Part shown: positions 6,546 to 14,459 of the stretch, piece by piece
Numbering within the stretch: the stretch's first letter is position 1
Layout: the number at the start of each line of letters is the position of its first letter
Assembly: GCA_900546675.1 (NCBI GenBank)
Contig: URDQ01000015.1
Coordinates: forward strand, 1-32,184
Direction: 5' to 3'
DNA: 32,184 nt
Source of the DNA: an uncultured Porphyromonas sp.
GTDB taxonomy: Bacteria; Bacteroidota; Bacteroidia; Bacteroidales; Porphyromonadaceae
Notes under the pieces: model-generated
The model's input: the letters and a program-made list of their open reading frames with translations, nothing else
The model's database searches: none
Told to the model about the DNA's origin: nothing
Made by a program: the position numbers and the translations under genes

Positions 6546-7931
6546 TTATATAGGTAGTACCTCTCGCTGAAGAATCGTGAGAGCTACCTCGGGAGCTACC
6601 TGACTGAGTAGTCCCATACTCGCTATGATGTAGCGCTTGTCTAGGTAAAAGTGTGGCTCCTTGGGCTTCGCATACTCGTATCTCTGAGGGTTAAAGCGAC
6701 TCCCCGAGAGGATACGTGCAGGATCAGAACTATTGATTAGTGCGCCCCCGATACCAATGAGTCGTGGTACCTGAGTCAAATCCTTACCAACGAGTGTAAA
6801 CATCTCGCCTACTGGTGTGTAGACCTTGCTAATGACACCAGAATGACGCTCCACGGCTATGTCTACAGCACTATGTGCTAGTGCCTCTTCGATGACCTGC
6901 TCCTGTGAGCCAGGCTCTGCAACCGTGTCGGGATTAGCTGCACAGCGCTCTACCCAGTCCACGATCGCCTCAGGCGTGACACCATAAGCTCGTGCTAGCG
7001 CCTTGACATCGGTCTCGTCTTCCAGTGCCTTCAAGCTGTAGCGCATCCCGAGGTCACCCTCTACTGTACGCTTGCTGTAAGGCTCGGGGATGCCTTTGAT
7101 CAGGACATTGTCCATCGATGGAGCTCCGTCAGTCATCGAGTAAATGTCAGTCGTGGCTCCACCTAGGTCTACCGCCATCAGGTCGCCCCACCCTGGGTGT
7201 TCCTCATCGATGCCCTTGCTCAGTAGCTCGCACGCTTTGAGAACCGCAAAGGGGGTCGGGATAATCTCTAGCTCAGCACGCTGCTGCACAGCGCCCAGCC
7301 CCTTGGCATCGATGATGCGACTGATGAAGAGATCCATAATGCACTGACGAGCGGGCAGGATGTTAAGCTGTCCGAACTCGGGCATCACATTCTCTGTGAC
7401 GACGCACTTCTTGTCACACTGAGCAAATATCTCCTCCAGGTCATAGGAGGCAGACTTATTGCCCGCTGCGACGATTGCGAAGGGTCTATCGATCTCTGCC
7501 AGACGACGTGCATTAGCGAGGATTACCTCCTTGTTGCCACCATCGGTACCACCGCAGAGTAGCACCAGATCTGGGTTGATCTCATAGATCTCCTCCTGCT
7601 CGGCATGAGAGATCTCATAGGCGTAGGTCTTAACTACCTTAGCTCCAGCCGAGGAAGCCGCCATCTTGGCCGCCTTGGAGGTGAGCGAAGGCACTAAGCC
7701 CAGCGCTACCATCTTGAGTCCACCAGCCGCACTACTGCAAGAAAGCAATCGGTCGTAGTGAGCATCAGGGTGCTGCGCCAGTATCTTCTGCCAGGCATTG
7801 TTAAAGCCCTCCAGCACATCAGTCGTGATGGTGGTAAAGGCAGAGGCTGTCGCCACTATCTCCGCATGCGCTACATCTATCAGAGTCAACTTCGTGTAGG
7901 TACTACCGAAGTCTACCGTAAGATAGTGCAT
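6546..7931 (-). CDS. glmL: GlmL/MutL, glutamate mutase reactivating ATPase
   Basis: This 461-residue protein has the ASKHA (actin/hexokinase) nucleotide-binding fold. The phosphate-1 loop is in LTVDFGSTYTKLTLIDV at the N-terminus, LLCGGTDGGN follows near residue 125, and the second phosphate loop is in MAVDLGGATTDIYSM near 252. GlmL/MutL proteins are encoded between the two glutamate mutase subunits and are believed to exchange damaged cobalamin from the enzyme at the cost of ATP, as diol dehydratase reactivases do. ATG at 7931 lies one base beyond the glmS stop codon, so the two are very likely translationally coupled. Confidence 0.93.
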   Translation of the reverse strand: MHYLTVDFGSTYTKLTLIDVAHAEIVATASAFTTITTDVLEGFNNAWQKILAQHPDAHYDRLLSCSSAAGGLKMVALGLVPSLTSKAAKMAASSAGAKVVKTYAYEISHAEQEEIYEINPDLVLLCGGTDGGNKEVILANARRLAEIDRPFAIVAAGNKSASYDLEEIFAQCDKKCVVTENVMPEFGQLNILPARQCIMDLFISRIIDAKGLGAVQQRAELEIIPTPFAVLKACELLSKGIDEEHPGWGDLMAVDLGGATTDIYSMTDGAPSMDNVLIKGIPEPYSKRTVEGDLGMRYSLKALEDETDVKALARAYGVTPEAIVDWVERCAANPDTVAEPGSQEQVIEEALAHSAVDIAVERHSGVISKVYTPVGEMFTLVGKDLTQVPRLIGIGGALINSSDPARILSGSRFNPQRYEYAKPKEPHFYLDKRYIIASMGLLSQVAPEVALTILQREVLPI

Positions 7932-7932
7932 A

Positions 7933-8346
7933 CTACTTATCTGCGAGTATTGAGTCTAGATAAGCAATGGTCGTCTCAATCGGTGTGCCAGGAGGATATA
8001 CCTTGGTAAAGCCCATCGCCATAAAGCGAGACTCCACGTCTGCAAAGTCCTGCTTACCCACAACCAGATTGCCTCCGGCCACTAGTGGGATGCCTTTGAG
8101 ACCAGCCTCATCGCACTTCTCACGAAGTCCCTGGCAGTCGATCTCACCATGTCCATAGAGTGAAGAGACTAGGATAGCATCAGCTTTGGTCTCGAGAGCG
8201 GCCTCTATGTATTCTTCTTGAGAGACCATGACACCGAGGTTAACCACTTTATACCCTGCATTATTGAGGGCATAGGCAATGATCTTGTTGCCGACAGCAT
8301 GTGCGTCAGCACCAATCACACCTGTGACTATAGTTTTTTGATTCAT
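7933..8346 (-). CDS. glmS: Glutamate mutase sigma (B12-binding) subunit
   Basis: GlmS carries adenosylcobalamin for glutamate mutase. The 137-residue product begins MNQKTIVTGVIGADAHAVGN; the DxHxxG motif places the cobalt-ligating histidine at residue 16, exactly as in the clostridial protein. LVSSLYGHGE and GIPLVAGGNLVVGK follow, as expected for the Rossmann-like B12 domain that binds the nucleotide tail. I take the start at 8346 rather than 8412: the 22 extra codons (SSIIQKTWCTRISP) do not fit the family and would sit in the transcript leader. It is the first gene of the operon. Confidence 0.95.
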   Translation of the reverse strand: MNQKTIVTGVIGADAHAVGNKIIAYALNNAGYKVVNLGVMVSQEEYIEAALETKADAILVSSLYGHGEIDCQGLREKCDEAGLKGIPLVAGGNLVVGKQDFADVESRFMAMGFTKVYPPGTPIETTIAYLDSILADK

Positions 8347-8514
8347 AATAGGGGATATACGTGTACACCACGTTTTTTGGATGATTGAGCTATAGTTAGT
8401 ATATAGGAACAAGGGGCAACTCTTGGGGATGAGCCACCTCCTCTACCTATGTAAGACGACCTTTCGGAAGGGGAAAAGAGAGTCAATCTTTTTCTCTTCC
8501 TCAAAATCGCTCTA

Positions 8515-8522
8515 CAAAGGTA
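8515..8522 (-). promoter_or_regulatory. Likely -7 element of the glm operon promoter
   Basis: On the minus strand TACCTTTG matches the Bacteroidota -7 consensus TAnnTTTG. A clear TTTG at the -33 position is not seen. Transcription would start near 8508, giving a leader of about 160 bases before glmS. I looked for a cobalamin riboswitch in that leader, since the operon encodes a B12 enzyme, and could not recognise a B12 box. The leader contains purine- and pyrimidine-rich stretches that can pair weakly. Confidence 0.45.
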
Positions 8523-8584
8523 CTTAATAATTCTGTAATGGCCATTGTGTTATGGAGAAAACCTCTCAGAGTAGTCTGATGAAA

Positions 8585-8674
8585 CGAGTAACCCTTTGTA
8601 GATCCGCCTAGCTTTGACACAACGGACACCCTCCCACTAGACACTCACCGAGCGACCCTACAAAGGGCTACTCG
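8585..8674. repeat. 17-bp inverted repeat with CTACAAAGGG core
   Basis: CGAGTAACCCTTTGTAG at 8585-8601 is the reverse complement, with one mismatch, of CTACAAAGGGCTACTCG at 8658-8674; 56 bases separate the arms. ATCCGCC just inside the left arm is answered by GGCGGGATC just outside the right arm. The same CTACAAAGG word recurs at 8513-8520, over the predicted -7 element of the glm operon. It may be an operator region, a decayed small mobile element, or an RNA structure. Confidence 0.45.
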
Positions 8675-8720
8675 ACTGGCGGGATCTAAAGACTACCCCT
8701 ACCGAGGAAATCAAAAATAC

Positions 8721-8859
8721 CCACGTGGAGAAGAAACTTTTCTCACGTAGAGACGAAATAAAACTTCGGAGGAATCAAATGATAAGTCCGAGGAACCGTT
8801 CCTTCCCTGCGTAGGAAATCTTTTTTCTTCACGTACGTATTTGAAAATCCTCACGTGGA
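8721..8859. repeat. ACGT-core palindrome repeat, copy A
   Basis: Short palindromes with an ACGT centre recur every 20-100 bases here: CCACGTGG (8721-8728), TCACGTAGAGA (8743-8753), CTGCGTAGGAAA, CACGTACGTAT and TCACGTGGA (8851-8859). Between them, 8752-8782 is a 31-bp segment containing AAACTTCGGAGGAATCAAAT that recurs with one mismatch at 27627-27657, 19 kb away. The block lies in the non-coding 8347-9058 stretch between two operons. A repeated intergenic element is certain; its role is unknown. Confidence 0.6.
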
Positions 8860-8866
8860 GGTCACT

Positions 8867-8904
8867 GAAATCTGTGACAGGCTCCGAAATCTGTAACAGG
8901 CTCC
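8867..8904. repeat. 19-bp direct tandem repeat, two copies
   Basis: GAAATCTGTGACAGGCTCC at 8867-8885 is followed at once by GAAATCTGTAACAGGCTCC at 8886-8904, with one difference. It directly adjoins the ACGT repeat block and may belong to the same composite intergenic element. Confidence 0.7.
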
Positions 8905-8949
8905 ATAATTGACGATGCAGGGCTCTGCCGTCAGCTGTCGTGAAGGACT

Positions 8950-8989
8950 AAAAAAAAGCCCCACGTCTGACGAGCAGAACGTGGGGCTT
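8950..8989 (-). terminator. Rho-independent terminator of the bamA-ompH operon
   Basis: AAGCCCCACGT at 8956-8966 pairs perfectly with ACGTGGGGCTT at 8979-8989. On the minus strand eight T residues follow immediately. It lies 70 bases after the stop of the second ompH gene and closes the envelope-biogenesis operon. Confidence 0.9.
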
Positions 8990-9058
8990 CTGATAGTTAC
9001 AGCTTTACGAGACTATTACTTGGTTCTCAAAGTCTCTTTAGGCTGGTCGATTGGTATG

Positions 9059-9559
9059 CTAGAGACCTAGCTGCTTCTTGACCTGATCCGTGATATCTAC
9101 CGCTGAGGGTGCCATATAGAGCATCATCGTGGCCTCCATAACGTAAGTGTAACCACCAGCATCACCGACCTTCTTGATAGCATCGATGATCTTCTGCTGG
9201 ATAGGTGCCATAAGGGTGCCTTGCTGCTTCTCCATATCTTGCTGCATAGCTTGATAAGAGCGCTCGATGCGGTTTTGCAGATCGGTTAGCTCCTGCTCAC
9301 GGCTCTTGAGGAGTGCATCTGAGAGTCCCTCCTTGTCCTTCATATAGAGTTCGAGCTTCTTCTGATACTCGTCATTCATCGTCTGCATCTCTGCCGTGTA
9401 CTTTTTGTCTAGCTCTTGGAGACGATCCTGAGCGACCTTCATATCAGGCATAGCGGTGAGGAGCTCCTGTGAGTTGACGACTGCTATCTTCTGCTGAGCC
9501 GTAGCTACGACAGGTAGCAAGAGTAGGAGTAGGGTTAGAAACAGATTCTTTGTCTTCAT
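9059..9559 (-). CDS. OmpH/Skp-family periplasmic chaperone (second copy)
   Basis: Skp/OmpH proteins hold unfolded outer-membrane proteins in the periplasm on the way to BamA. The 166-residue product has a signal peptide (KNLFLTLLLLLLPVVATAQQ), a short beta segment with KIAVVNSQELL, a long charged helix-forming stretch (about residues 40-120; KKYTAEMQTMNDEYQKKLEL) that makes the tentacle coiled coil, and a closing YTYVMEATMMLYMAPSAVDIT. It lies 42 bases after a paralogue of similar length and is the last gene of the operon. Tandem ompH genes after bamA are usual in Bacteroidota. Confidence 0.9.
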   Translation of the reverse strand: MKTKNLFLTLLLLLLPVVATAQQKIAVVNSQELLTAMPDMKVAQDRLQELDKKYTAEMQTMNDEYQKKLELYMKDKEGLSDALLKSREQELTDLQNRIERSYQAMQQDMEKQQGTLMAPIQQKIIDAIKKVGDAGGYTYVMEATMMLYMAPSAVDITDQVKKQLGL

Positions 9560-9601
9560 TGTTCTGTATTTAAGTTATTGATAATGCGTAGGTTTGTATT
9601 G

Positions 9602-10120
9602 TTAGCGCGCACGACCATAGCCTAGTTTCTCTAGGACCTGATCGCTAATGTCGATAGATGGATTGGCAAAGACGATGCCTGCCGTAGAGCGATCGAGGAC
9701 GAGCTGGAATCCGCTCTGCGCAGCGATCTCCTTGATCGCTTGCCATATCTCATCTTGTAGTGGCTTGACCATCTTAGAGCGACGCTCAAAGAGCTCACCC
9801 TCGGGACCGAAGTACTTGCCCTGTAGCTCAGTGGCCTGCTGCTCGGTCTTGACGATCTCCTCCTCGCGCTGACGCTTCTGCTCAGCTGTGAGGAAGACGA
9901 GGTCGCTCTGATACTTCTTATAGAGCGTCTCAGCCTTGTCCTGGAGTGTCTGGACTTCCTGCTGCCAACGCTTAGAGACGGTCTCAAGCTGCTCATTCAT
10001 CATCTCATAGTTGGGGATGTTCTTGAGGATATACTGCATATCCACAAGGGCAAACTTCTGTGCTGATGCTCCTAGCGTAAGAGCTAGGAGGAGTGTGAGG
10101 AGATATAGATGCTTTCTCAT
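9602..10120 (-). CDS. OmpH/Skp-family periplasmic chaperone (first copy)
   Basis: The 172-residue product has a signal peptide (KHLYLLTLLLALTLGASAQ), then KFALVDMQYILKNIPNYEMM, a central charged coiled-coil region (WQQEVQTLQDKAETLYKKYQ, EQKRQREEEIVKTEQQ), and the family's C-terminal GFQLVLDRSTAGIVFANPSIDISDQ motif in part. It is a closer match to canonical Skp than its downstream paralogue. It follows bamA by about 100 bases, consistent with delivery of client proteins to the BAM machine. Confidence 0.92.
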   Translation of the reverse strand: MRKHLYLLTLLLALTLGASAQKFALVDMQYILKNIPNYEMMNEQLETVSKRWQQEVQTLQDKAETLYKKYQSDLVFLTAEQKRQREEEIVKTEQQATELQGKYFGPEGELFERRSKMVKPLQDEIWQAIKEIAAQSGFQLVLDRSTAGIVFANPSIDISDQVLEKLGYGRAR

Positions 10121-10217
10121 AATATAGATGTTTAAAAGGTCTGTACTAGTCTGTATAGATGGCTTGGGTACTTATTTGTTTAAGCAGAGCAAATCACGCA
10201 CTCATACGCTCTAGGGG

Positions 10218-12929
10218 CTAAAACTCCTGCCCCATAACGATATGGATGTTGCTACCACCACGCTGTGAGGAGCCGTCAGGCTTGTCAAAGCCATAACCCC
10301 AGTCCAGTCCCAGCATACCTAGGAAGGGTAGCGTAATACGGAAGCCGACACCAGCCGAGCGCTTGAGATTGAAGGCGTTGAAGCTACTGATGTCTCGCCA
10401 CGCATTACCTGCCTCAAGGAAGGCGACTGCCCATACGTTGTACTGCCCCTCAAAGAGGATGGGCACACGTAGCTCAGCCATCATACGCATATAGGCATAA
10501 GCGTAGTCATAGTTGCCACCAGCGATTGATCCGTTGCTATATCCACGTAGCGGGATGGTCTCGTTGAGGAAGTTGCCTACATAGCCACTCATATTGTCAC
10601 CACCCATATAGTAAGTACCGAAGGGTGAACGCTTGAATGGTGTGTAGTGACCGATGAAGCCTGCGTCTAGACGCGTCATAAGCACTGGCGTATACTTCAC
10701 CGTAACAGGGTTCATAAGCGGGGTGAAGACCTTGCCTGAGAACTTCCACTTGTGATACTCTACAAAGCGGTAGCGATCCTCCGACTTGAGGTTGATATTG
10801 GAGTAGTCGATGCCGTCCCAAAGGGAGTATGGAGGCGTAGCACTGACAGACAGCGTAAAGGATGACCCACGACGGGTGTAGATCGGGTTGTCGATCGAGT
10901 TACGCGAGAGAGCCAATGTGAGGCTTATGTCATTAGCATGACCATTGTGGAAGCCTTGGAAGGTTTCGTAGACCCAATCACGGAGGTAGTAGTGGGTATA
11001 GTTGAGCGTAGCGTTTACGTTAAACCAGTTGTCAGGCCAGTTGAGTCGCTTACCGAAGCCGACCGTGGCTCCGAAGATGTGCATAGACTGGTTGGGGTTG
11101 TAGGAGTTTTCCATCAGCGACTGCCTATATCCACCATCGTATCCATAGCCACCATACCCGCCGTAGCCGTAACCACCATAGCCACCGTACCCGCCATAGT
11201 AGCCTGGATAGTAACCCATACCCTGCGTACGATTGTTATAGTATCGGGTATCAATAGCGGTCTGCATGGAGTAGAAAAGCGATGCCGTAAAGAAGTTCGG
11301 ACGCTTGCCTCCAAACCATGGATCGGAGAATTGTAAGCTAAACGAGTGATAGTAGCGACCATTACTCATCGCATTGAGTGAGAGGGTCTGGCCATCGCCC
11401 TGCGGTATGAGACCACGATAAGCCTTCGGGTGGAAGAGGTTGTAGATCGAGAAGTTGGTAAAGTTGATACCAGCACGCCCGATGACACCAGCCTGAGACC
11501 AACCGAAAGAGAGCTCAAACTTATCATTGTTTCTGCGTTGTAGCGAGTACTCTATATCTACGGTGCCCTCTTGCGGGTTGGGGATTGGTGTGGGGAAGCT
11601 CTTTTCTGGATCAAAGTGCCCGAGTTGGTTGAGCGTCATCCAGGAGTTCATCATATCTTCCTTGCTAAAGAGCTTACCAGGCTTCGTAAAGAGTTCACGA
11701 CGCACCACCTCCTCGTAGATGTCATGGTTACCACGTATGATCACCTTATCGATAGTAGCCTGCGGTCCCTCGACAATGCGTAGGTCAAGCGACACCGAGT
11801 CTCCCTCGACGTAGGTCTCTACGGGATCTATGCCTGAGAAGATATATCCATTATTGTAGTAAAGGTTCGCAACAGCATCATCCTCGACGTAGAGACGCTT
11901 CGTAAGACGATCCTGATCATATACGTCTCCATGCTGCATACCAAGCATAGCCTCTAGGAGCGGTGTGGGGAACTTCGTATTGCCCACAAAGTTGATATCC
12001 TTGATATAGTAGCGGTGCCCCTCCGAGAGGGTGATGAAGATGTCGATCTGCTTGTCGTTTTTCGGATTGCGTGCGATAGAGTCTGACAGGATCTCAGCAT
12101 CACGATAGCCTGCCTTGTGGTAAGCCTCTAGAATATTATGCAGATCCTCCCGATAGACATCTTGGATAAACTTCTTGCTCTGGAAGAGCTCTAAGAAAGA
12201 GTTCCACAGATTACCACGATTGAGTCGGAAGGTCTCATTCGTCTTCTTCATCGCCTTGCGCAGATCTGTGTCGGAGAGTGCCTTATTACCAGAGAAGTAG
12301 ATGTTAGCAATCTTCGTCTTGTACTTCTTATCGACCGTGATGCCGAGCTTGACATACCCCTCACGAGAGAGGTCTGGCTGCTGATCGAAGGTCACCTCCA
12401 TATCACTATACCCCTTCTCATTGTAGTACTTCTGTATCAGCTGCTCAGTGCGATCGAGCACGTTTGGCGAGAGCTGCATACTCTCTCGTAGACCTGTCTT
12501 GGTTTCCAGGTCTTCCCGCTCCGACTTCTTGATATTGTGGAAATTCACCGAAGCGATGCGAGGATGCTGCTCCAGCTGCACCTCTAGCCACACCTTGTCT
12601 CCCACATACTTAGTCACCAGCACACGTGCATTGGCAAAGGTACCATTGCGTGTGAACTGCTGCACCACAGCCGTCGTAGCAGCTCCTGGTATCTCTATCC
12701 GCTCCCCTATCTTGAGACCTGTATAGCCTAGCAAGACCTCCTGATCATATCCTTGTGTACCCGTTATGGTCACACCAGCGATGGTCTTGGTGACGGGACG
12801 AGCGTAGTCGATAGCGGGCGCATAGACTGTGTCGGCAGGAGTAGTAGCAACTTGTGCGCTCACAGAGGTAACCGTGAGGAGCGCTATAAGTGCGAAGAGT
12901 ATGTTGTGGTATCGTTGCATTGTCATCAT
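10218..12929 (-). CDS. bamA: BamA, outer-membrane protein assembly factor
   Basis: BamA inserts beta-barrel proteins into the outer membrane. The 903-residue product has a signal peptide (HNILFALIALLTVTSVSAQ), POTRA repeats over roughly residues 45-440 (for example RIASVNFHNIKKSERE, KIANIYFSGNKALSDTDLRK, YIKDINFVGNTKFPTPLLEA, TIDKVIIRGNHDIYEEVVRR), and a C-terminal barrel ending in GGSNIHIVMGQEF with the terminal aromatic residue. An unusual insert of Gly and Tyr (GYYGGYGGYGGYGYGGYGGY) sits at about residues 569-603, where an external loop of the barrel is expected. The gene follows uppS and precedes two ompH genes. The start could also be the Met three codons later; the signal peptide is unaffected. 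Confidence 0.95.
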   Translation of the reverse strand: MMTMQRYHNILFALIALLTVTSVSAQVATTPADTVYAPAIDYARPVTKTIAGVTITGTQGYDQEVLLGYTGLKIGERIEIPGAATTAVVQQFTRNGTFANARVLVTKYVGDKVWLEVQLEQHPRIASVNFHNIKKSEREDLETKTGLRESMQLSPNVLDRTEQLIQKYYNEKGYSDMEVTFDQQPDLSREGYVKLGITVDKKYKTKIANIYFSGNKALSDTDLRKAMKKTNETFRLNRGNLWNSFLELFQSKKFIQDVYREDLHNILEAYHKAGYRDAEILSDSIARNPKNDKQIDIFITLSEGHRYYIKDINFVGNTKFPTPLLEAMLGMQHGDVYDQDRLTKRLYVEDDAVANLYYNNGYIFSGIDPVETYVEGDSVSLDLRIVEGPQATIDKVIIRGNHDIYEEVVRRELFTKPGKLFSKEDMMNSWMTLNQLGHFDPEKSFPTPIPNPQEGTVDIEYSLQRRNNDKFELSFGWSQAGVIGRAGINFTNFSIYNLFHPKAYRGLIPQGDGQTLSLNAMSNGRYYHSFSLQFSDPWFGGKRPNFFTASLFYSMQTAIDTRYYNNRTQGMGYYPGYYGGYGGYGGYGYGGYGGYGYDGGYRQSLMENSYNPNQSMHIFGATVGFGKRLNWPDNWFNVNATLNYTHYYLRDWVYETFQGFHNGHANDISLTLALSRNSIDNPIYTRRGSSFTLSVSATPPYSLWDGIDYSNINLKSEDRYRFVEYHKWKFSGKVFTPLMNPVTVKYTPVLMTRLDAGFIGHYTPFKRSPFGTYYMGGDNMSGYVGNFLNETIPLRGYSNGSIAGGNYDYAYAYMRMMAELRVPILFEGQYNVWAVAFLEAGNAWRDISSFNAFNLKRSAGVGFRITLPFLGMLGLDWGYGFDKPDGSSQRGGSNIHIVMGQEF

Positions 12930-12973
12930 TAAGAGATCAGATGGGGTCTGTGATATATGGGTCTTTGTTTTTA

Positions 12974-13687
12974 CTATAGTACCTTGCCAAAGCGTCTTTG
13001 GCGTGAAGCGTAGTCTGCTAGAGCCTTGTCGAGCTCTGCCTCATCAAAGTCTGGCCACAATGTATCTGTGAAGTAAAGCTCTGTGTATGCAGATTGTAAT
13101 AGGAGAAAGTTCGAGAGTCTCTGCTCTCCACCTGTGCGAATGAGCAGGTCGGGCATTGGCATGCCACTGGTGTATAGGTAGTCATTGATCAGCTCGGGAC
13201 GTGACAGATCGTCGCTGCTGAGTCGTCCGGATTGCACATCTGCGACGATATGTCGTATTGCATGGCTAACCTCTGTGTAGGAGGAGTAGCTGAGCGCAAC
13301 GCATAGCGTGATCCGCTGCCCATCCTTAGTCTGCTCCATAGAGTCTCTAAGCTGCGCGGCTGTCTGAGCGGGTAATTGGTCTATATCTCCGATAGCTCGT
13401 AGTCGCACGCCCTCCTTGATGAAGCGTGGCGTATACTCGTGTAGTCCCTCTGCGAGGAGCTGCATAATATAGTTTACCTCGGGCTCAGGGCGACTCCAGT
13501 TTTCTGTACTGAAAGCGTAAACCGTCAAGTACGGGATACCTCGCTCTGCTACGGCCGAAAGAGTTCGCTCTAGCACATCAGTACCCTGCTTATGCCCGTA
13601 ACTGCGAGACAAGTCTCTGCGCTGAGCCCAGCGACCATTACCATCCATAATGATGGCTATATGCTGCGGTATCTGTTGTTTCATCAT
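12974..13687 (-). CDS. uppS: Undecaprenyl diphosphate synthase (isoprenyl transferase)
   Basis: UppS condenses isopentenyl diphosphate onto farnesyl diphosphate to make the C55 lipid carrier for peptidoglycan and O-antigen. In 237 residues it shows AIIMDGNGRWAQRR with the catalytic Asp15, SYGHKQGTDVLERTL, YLTVYAFSTENWSRP, and DLLIRTGGEQRLSNFLLLQSAY followed by ELYF and WPDF, all diagnostic for cis-prenyltransferases. Its ATG overlaps the stop of the preceding DUF6089 gene by 4 bases (ATGA), implying coupled translation, and bamA follows. Confidence 0.96.
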   Translation of the reverse strand: MMKQQIPQHIAIIMDGNGRWAQRRDLSRSYGHKQGTDVLERTLSAVAERGIPYLTVYAFSTENWSRPEPEVNYIMQLLAEGLHEYTPRFIKEGVRLRAIGDIDQLPAQTAAQLRDSMEQTKDGQRITLCVALSYSSYTEVSHAIRHIVADVQSGRLSSDDLSRPELINDYLYTSGMPMPDLLIRTGGEQRLSNFLLLQSAYTELYFTDTLWPDFDEAELDKALADYASRQRRFGKVL

Positions 13688-14418
13688 TTTGGTGTCTGCC
13701 AGTTAGGGTAGCTATCCGATCCGTGACAAGGTTCGCTACGTTTGCCAAATTCATAGGTAATACTCACGATCAAGCCTATCGTAGCATCGCCCCCCTTGAT
13801 CCAGTCCACAGGCATCCCGTAGGGATTGTTGAGCCACCCCGTCTGCTCTGTGGGGGTGTCCAAGTGAGAACTAAGGTAATAGATACCCTGCAGTGCGGCA
13901 ATTAGGTTAAGCCGATTGCGGAGCTTGTACTTGATGCCCGTCTTGATGCCTGCACCTGGCAGGAAAGCCATCTTATGCGCCGCCAGAGTCGTGCCGACAC
14001 TGAGACCAGCACCTATATAAGGTACCAAAGAGCGGGTCTGCAGATAGCGAAACTTGTCGCTATAATGAGCAAAGTTGTACTCCACCCAGCCATTCAGCGC
14101 TAACAGATGAGAAGCTCCACGAGTAGTTTGATCTGCTTCCCTCGTCTGCGGATAGTCTGTCTGCGCATAGCGACAGTCGAAGGGGAGGAAGCTGTAGCCC
14201 AGTTCGCCCGAAAAGGCCAGTCGGAAGTTGTGATTGTAGCGAAAAGCGACTCCACCCGTCCCTCCTATCGGCACGAAAGGAATACGTCTATTAGCATCTC
14301 CCAGATAGGACGCAGCTCCTACGTATCCTCCTAACTCATAGCGATACTCCTGCGCAGTGAGTGAGACCGCACAGAGCATCAACGTGATGAGTAGTGGCTG
14401 ACGAAAGGTTAGCTGCAT
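13684..14418 (-). CDS. DUF6089-like outer-membrane beta-barrel protein
   Basis: The 244-residue product starts with a signal peptide (QPLLITLMLCAVSLTAQ) and continues with alternating aromatic and glycine beta strands (RYELGGYVGAASYLGDANR, GGVAFRYNHNFRLAFSGELG, VPYIGAGLSVGTT, DATIGLIVSITYEFG). This matches the porin-like DUF6089 family found next to uppS and bamA in Bacteroidota. No function is established. Its position suggests a role in, or dependence on, outer-membrane assembly. The hydrophilic tail (KRSEPCHGSDSYPNW) after the last strand is unusual for a barrel, which normally ends in an aromatic residue. Confidence 0.8.
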   Translation of the reverse strand: MQLTFRQPLLITLMLCAVSLTAQEYRYELGGYVGAASYLGDANRRIPFVPIGGTGGVAFRYNHNFRLAFSGELGYSFLPFDCRYAQTDYPQTREADQTTRGASHLLALNGWVEYNFAHYSDKFRYLQTRSLVPYIGAGLSVGTTLAAHKMAFLPGAGIKTGIKYKLRNRLNLIAALQGIYYLSSHLDTPTEQTGWLNNPYGMPVDWIKGGDATIGLIVSITYEFGKRSEPCHGSDSYPNWQTPK

Positions 14419-14459
14419 AGCTGATCAGTGGAAGCGCCTCGATAGCGTGCTACGTAATA

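Noticed and set aside
8347..8560. Possible cobalamin riboswitch upstream of glmS
   Set aside because: No B12 box or receptor-like arrangement could be found on the minus strand; only loosely pairing purine/pyrimidine stretches are present.
8700..8905. Repeat cluster considered as a CRISPR array
   Set aside because: Repeat units are unequal, palindromic and irregularly spaced, without spacers of constant length or cas genes.
13684..13687. Four-base overlap of the DUF6089 gene and uppS as an anomaly
   Set aside because: ATGA overlaps are ordinary translational coupling and this gene order is common in Bacteroidota.
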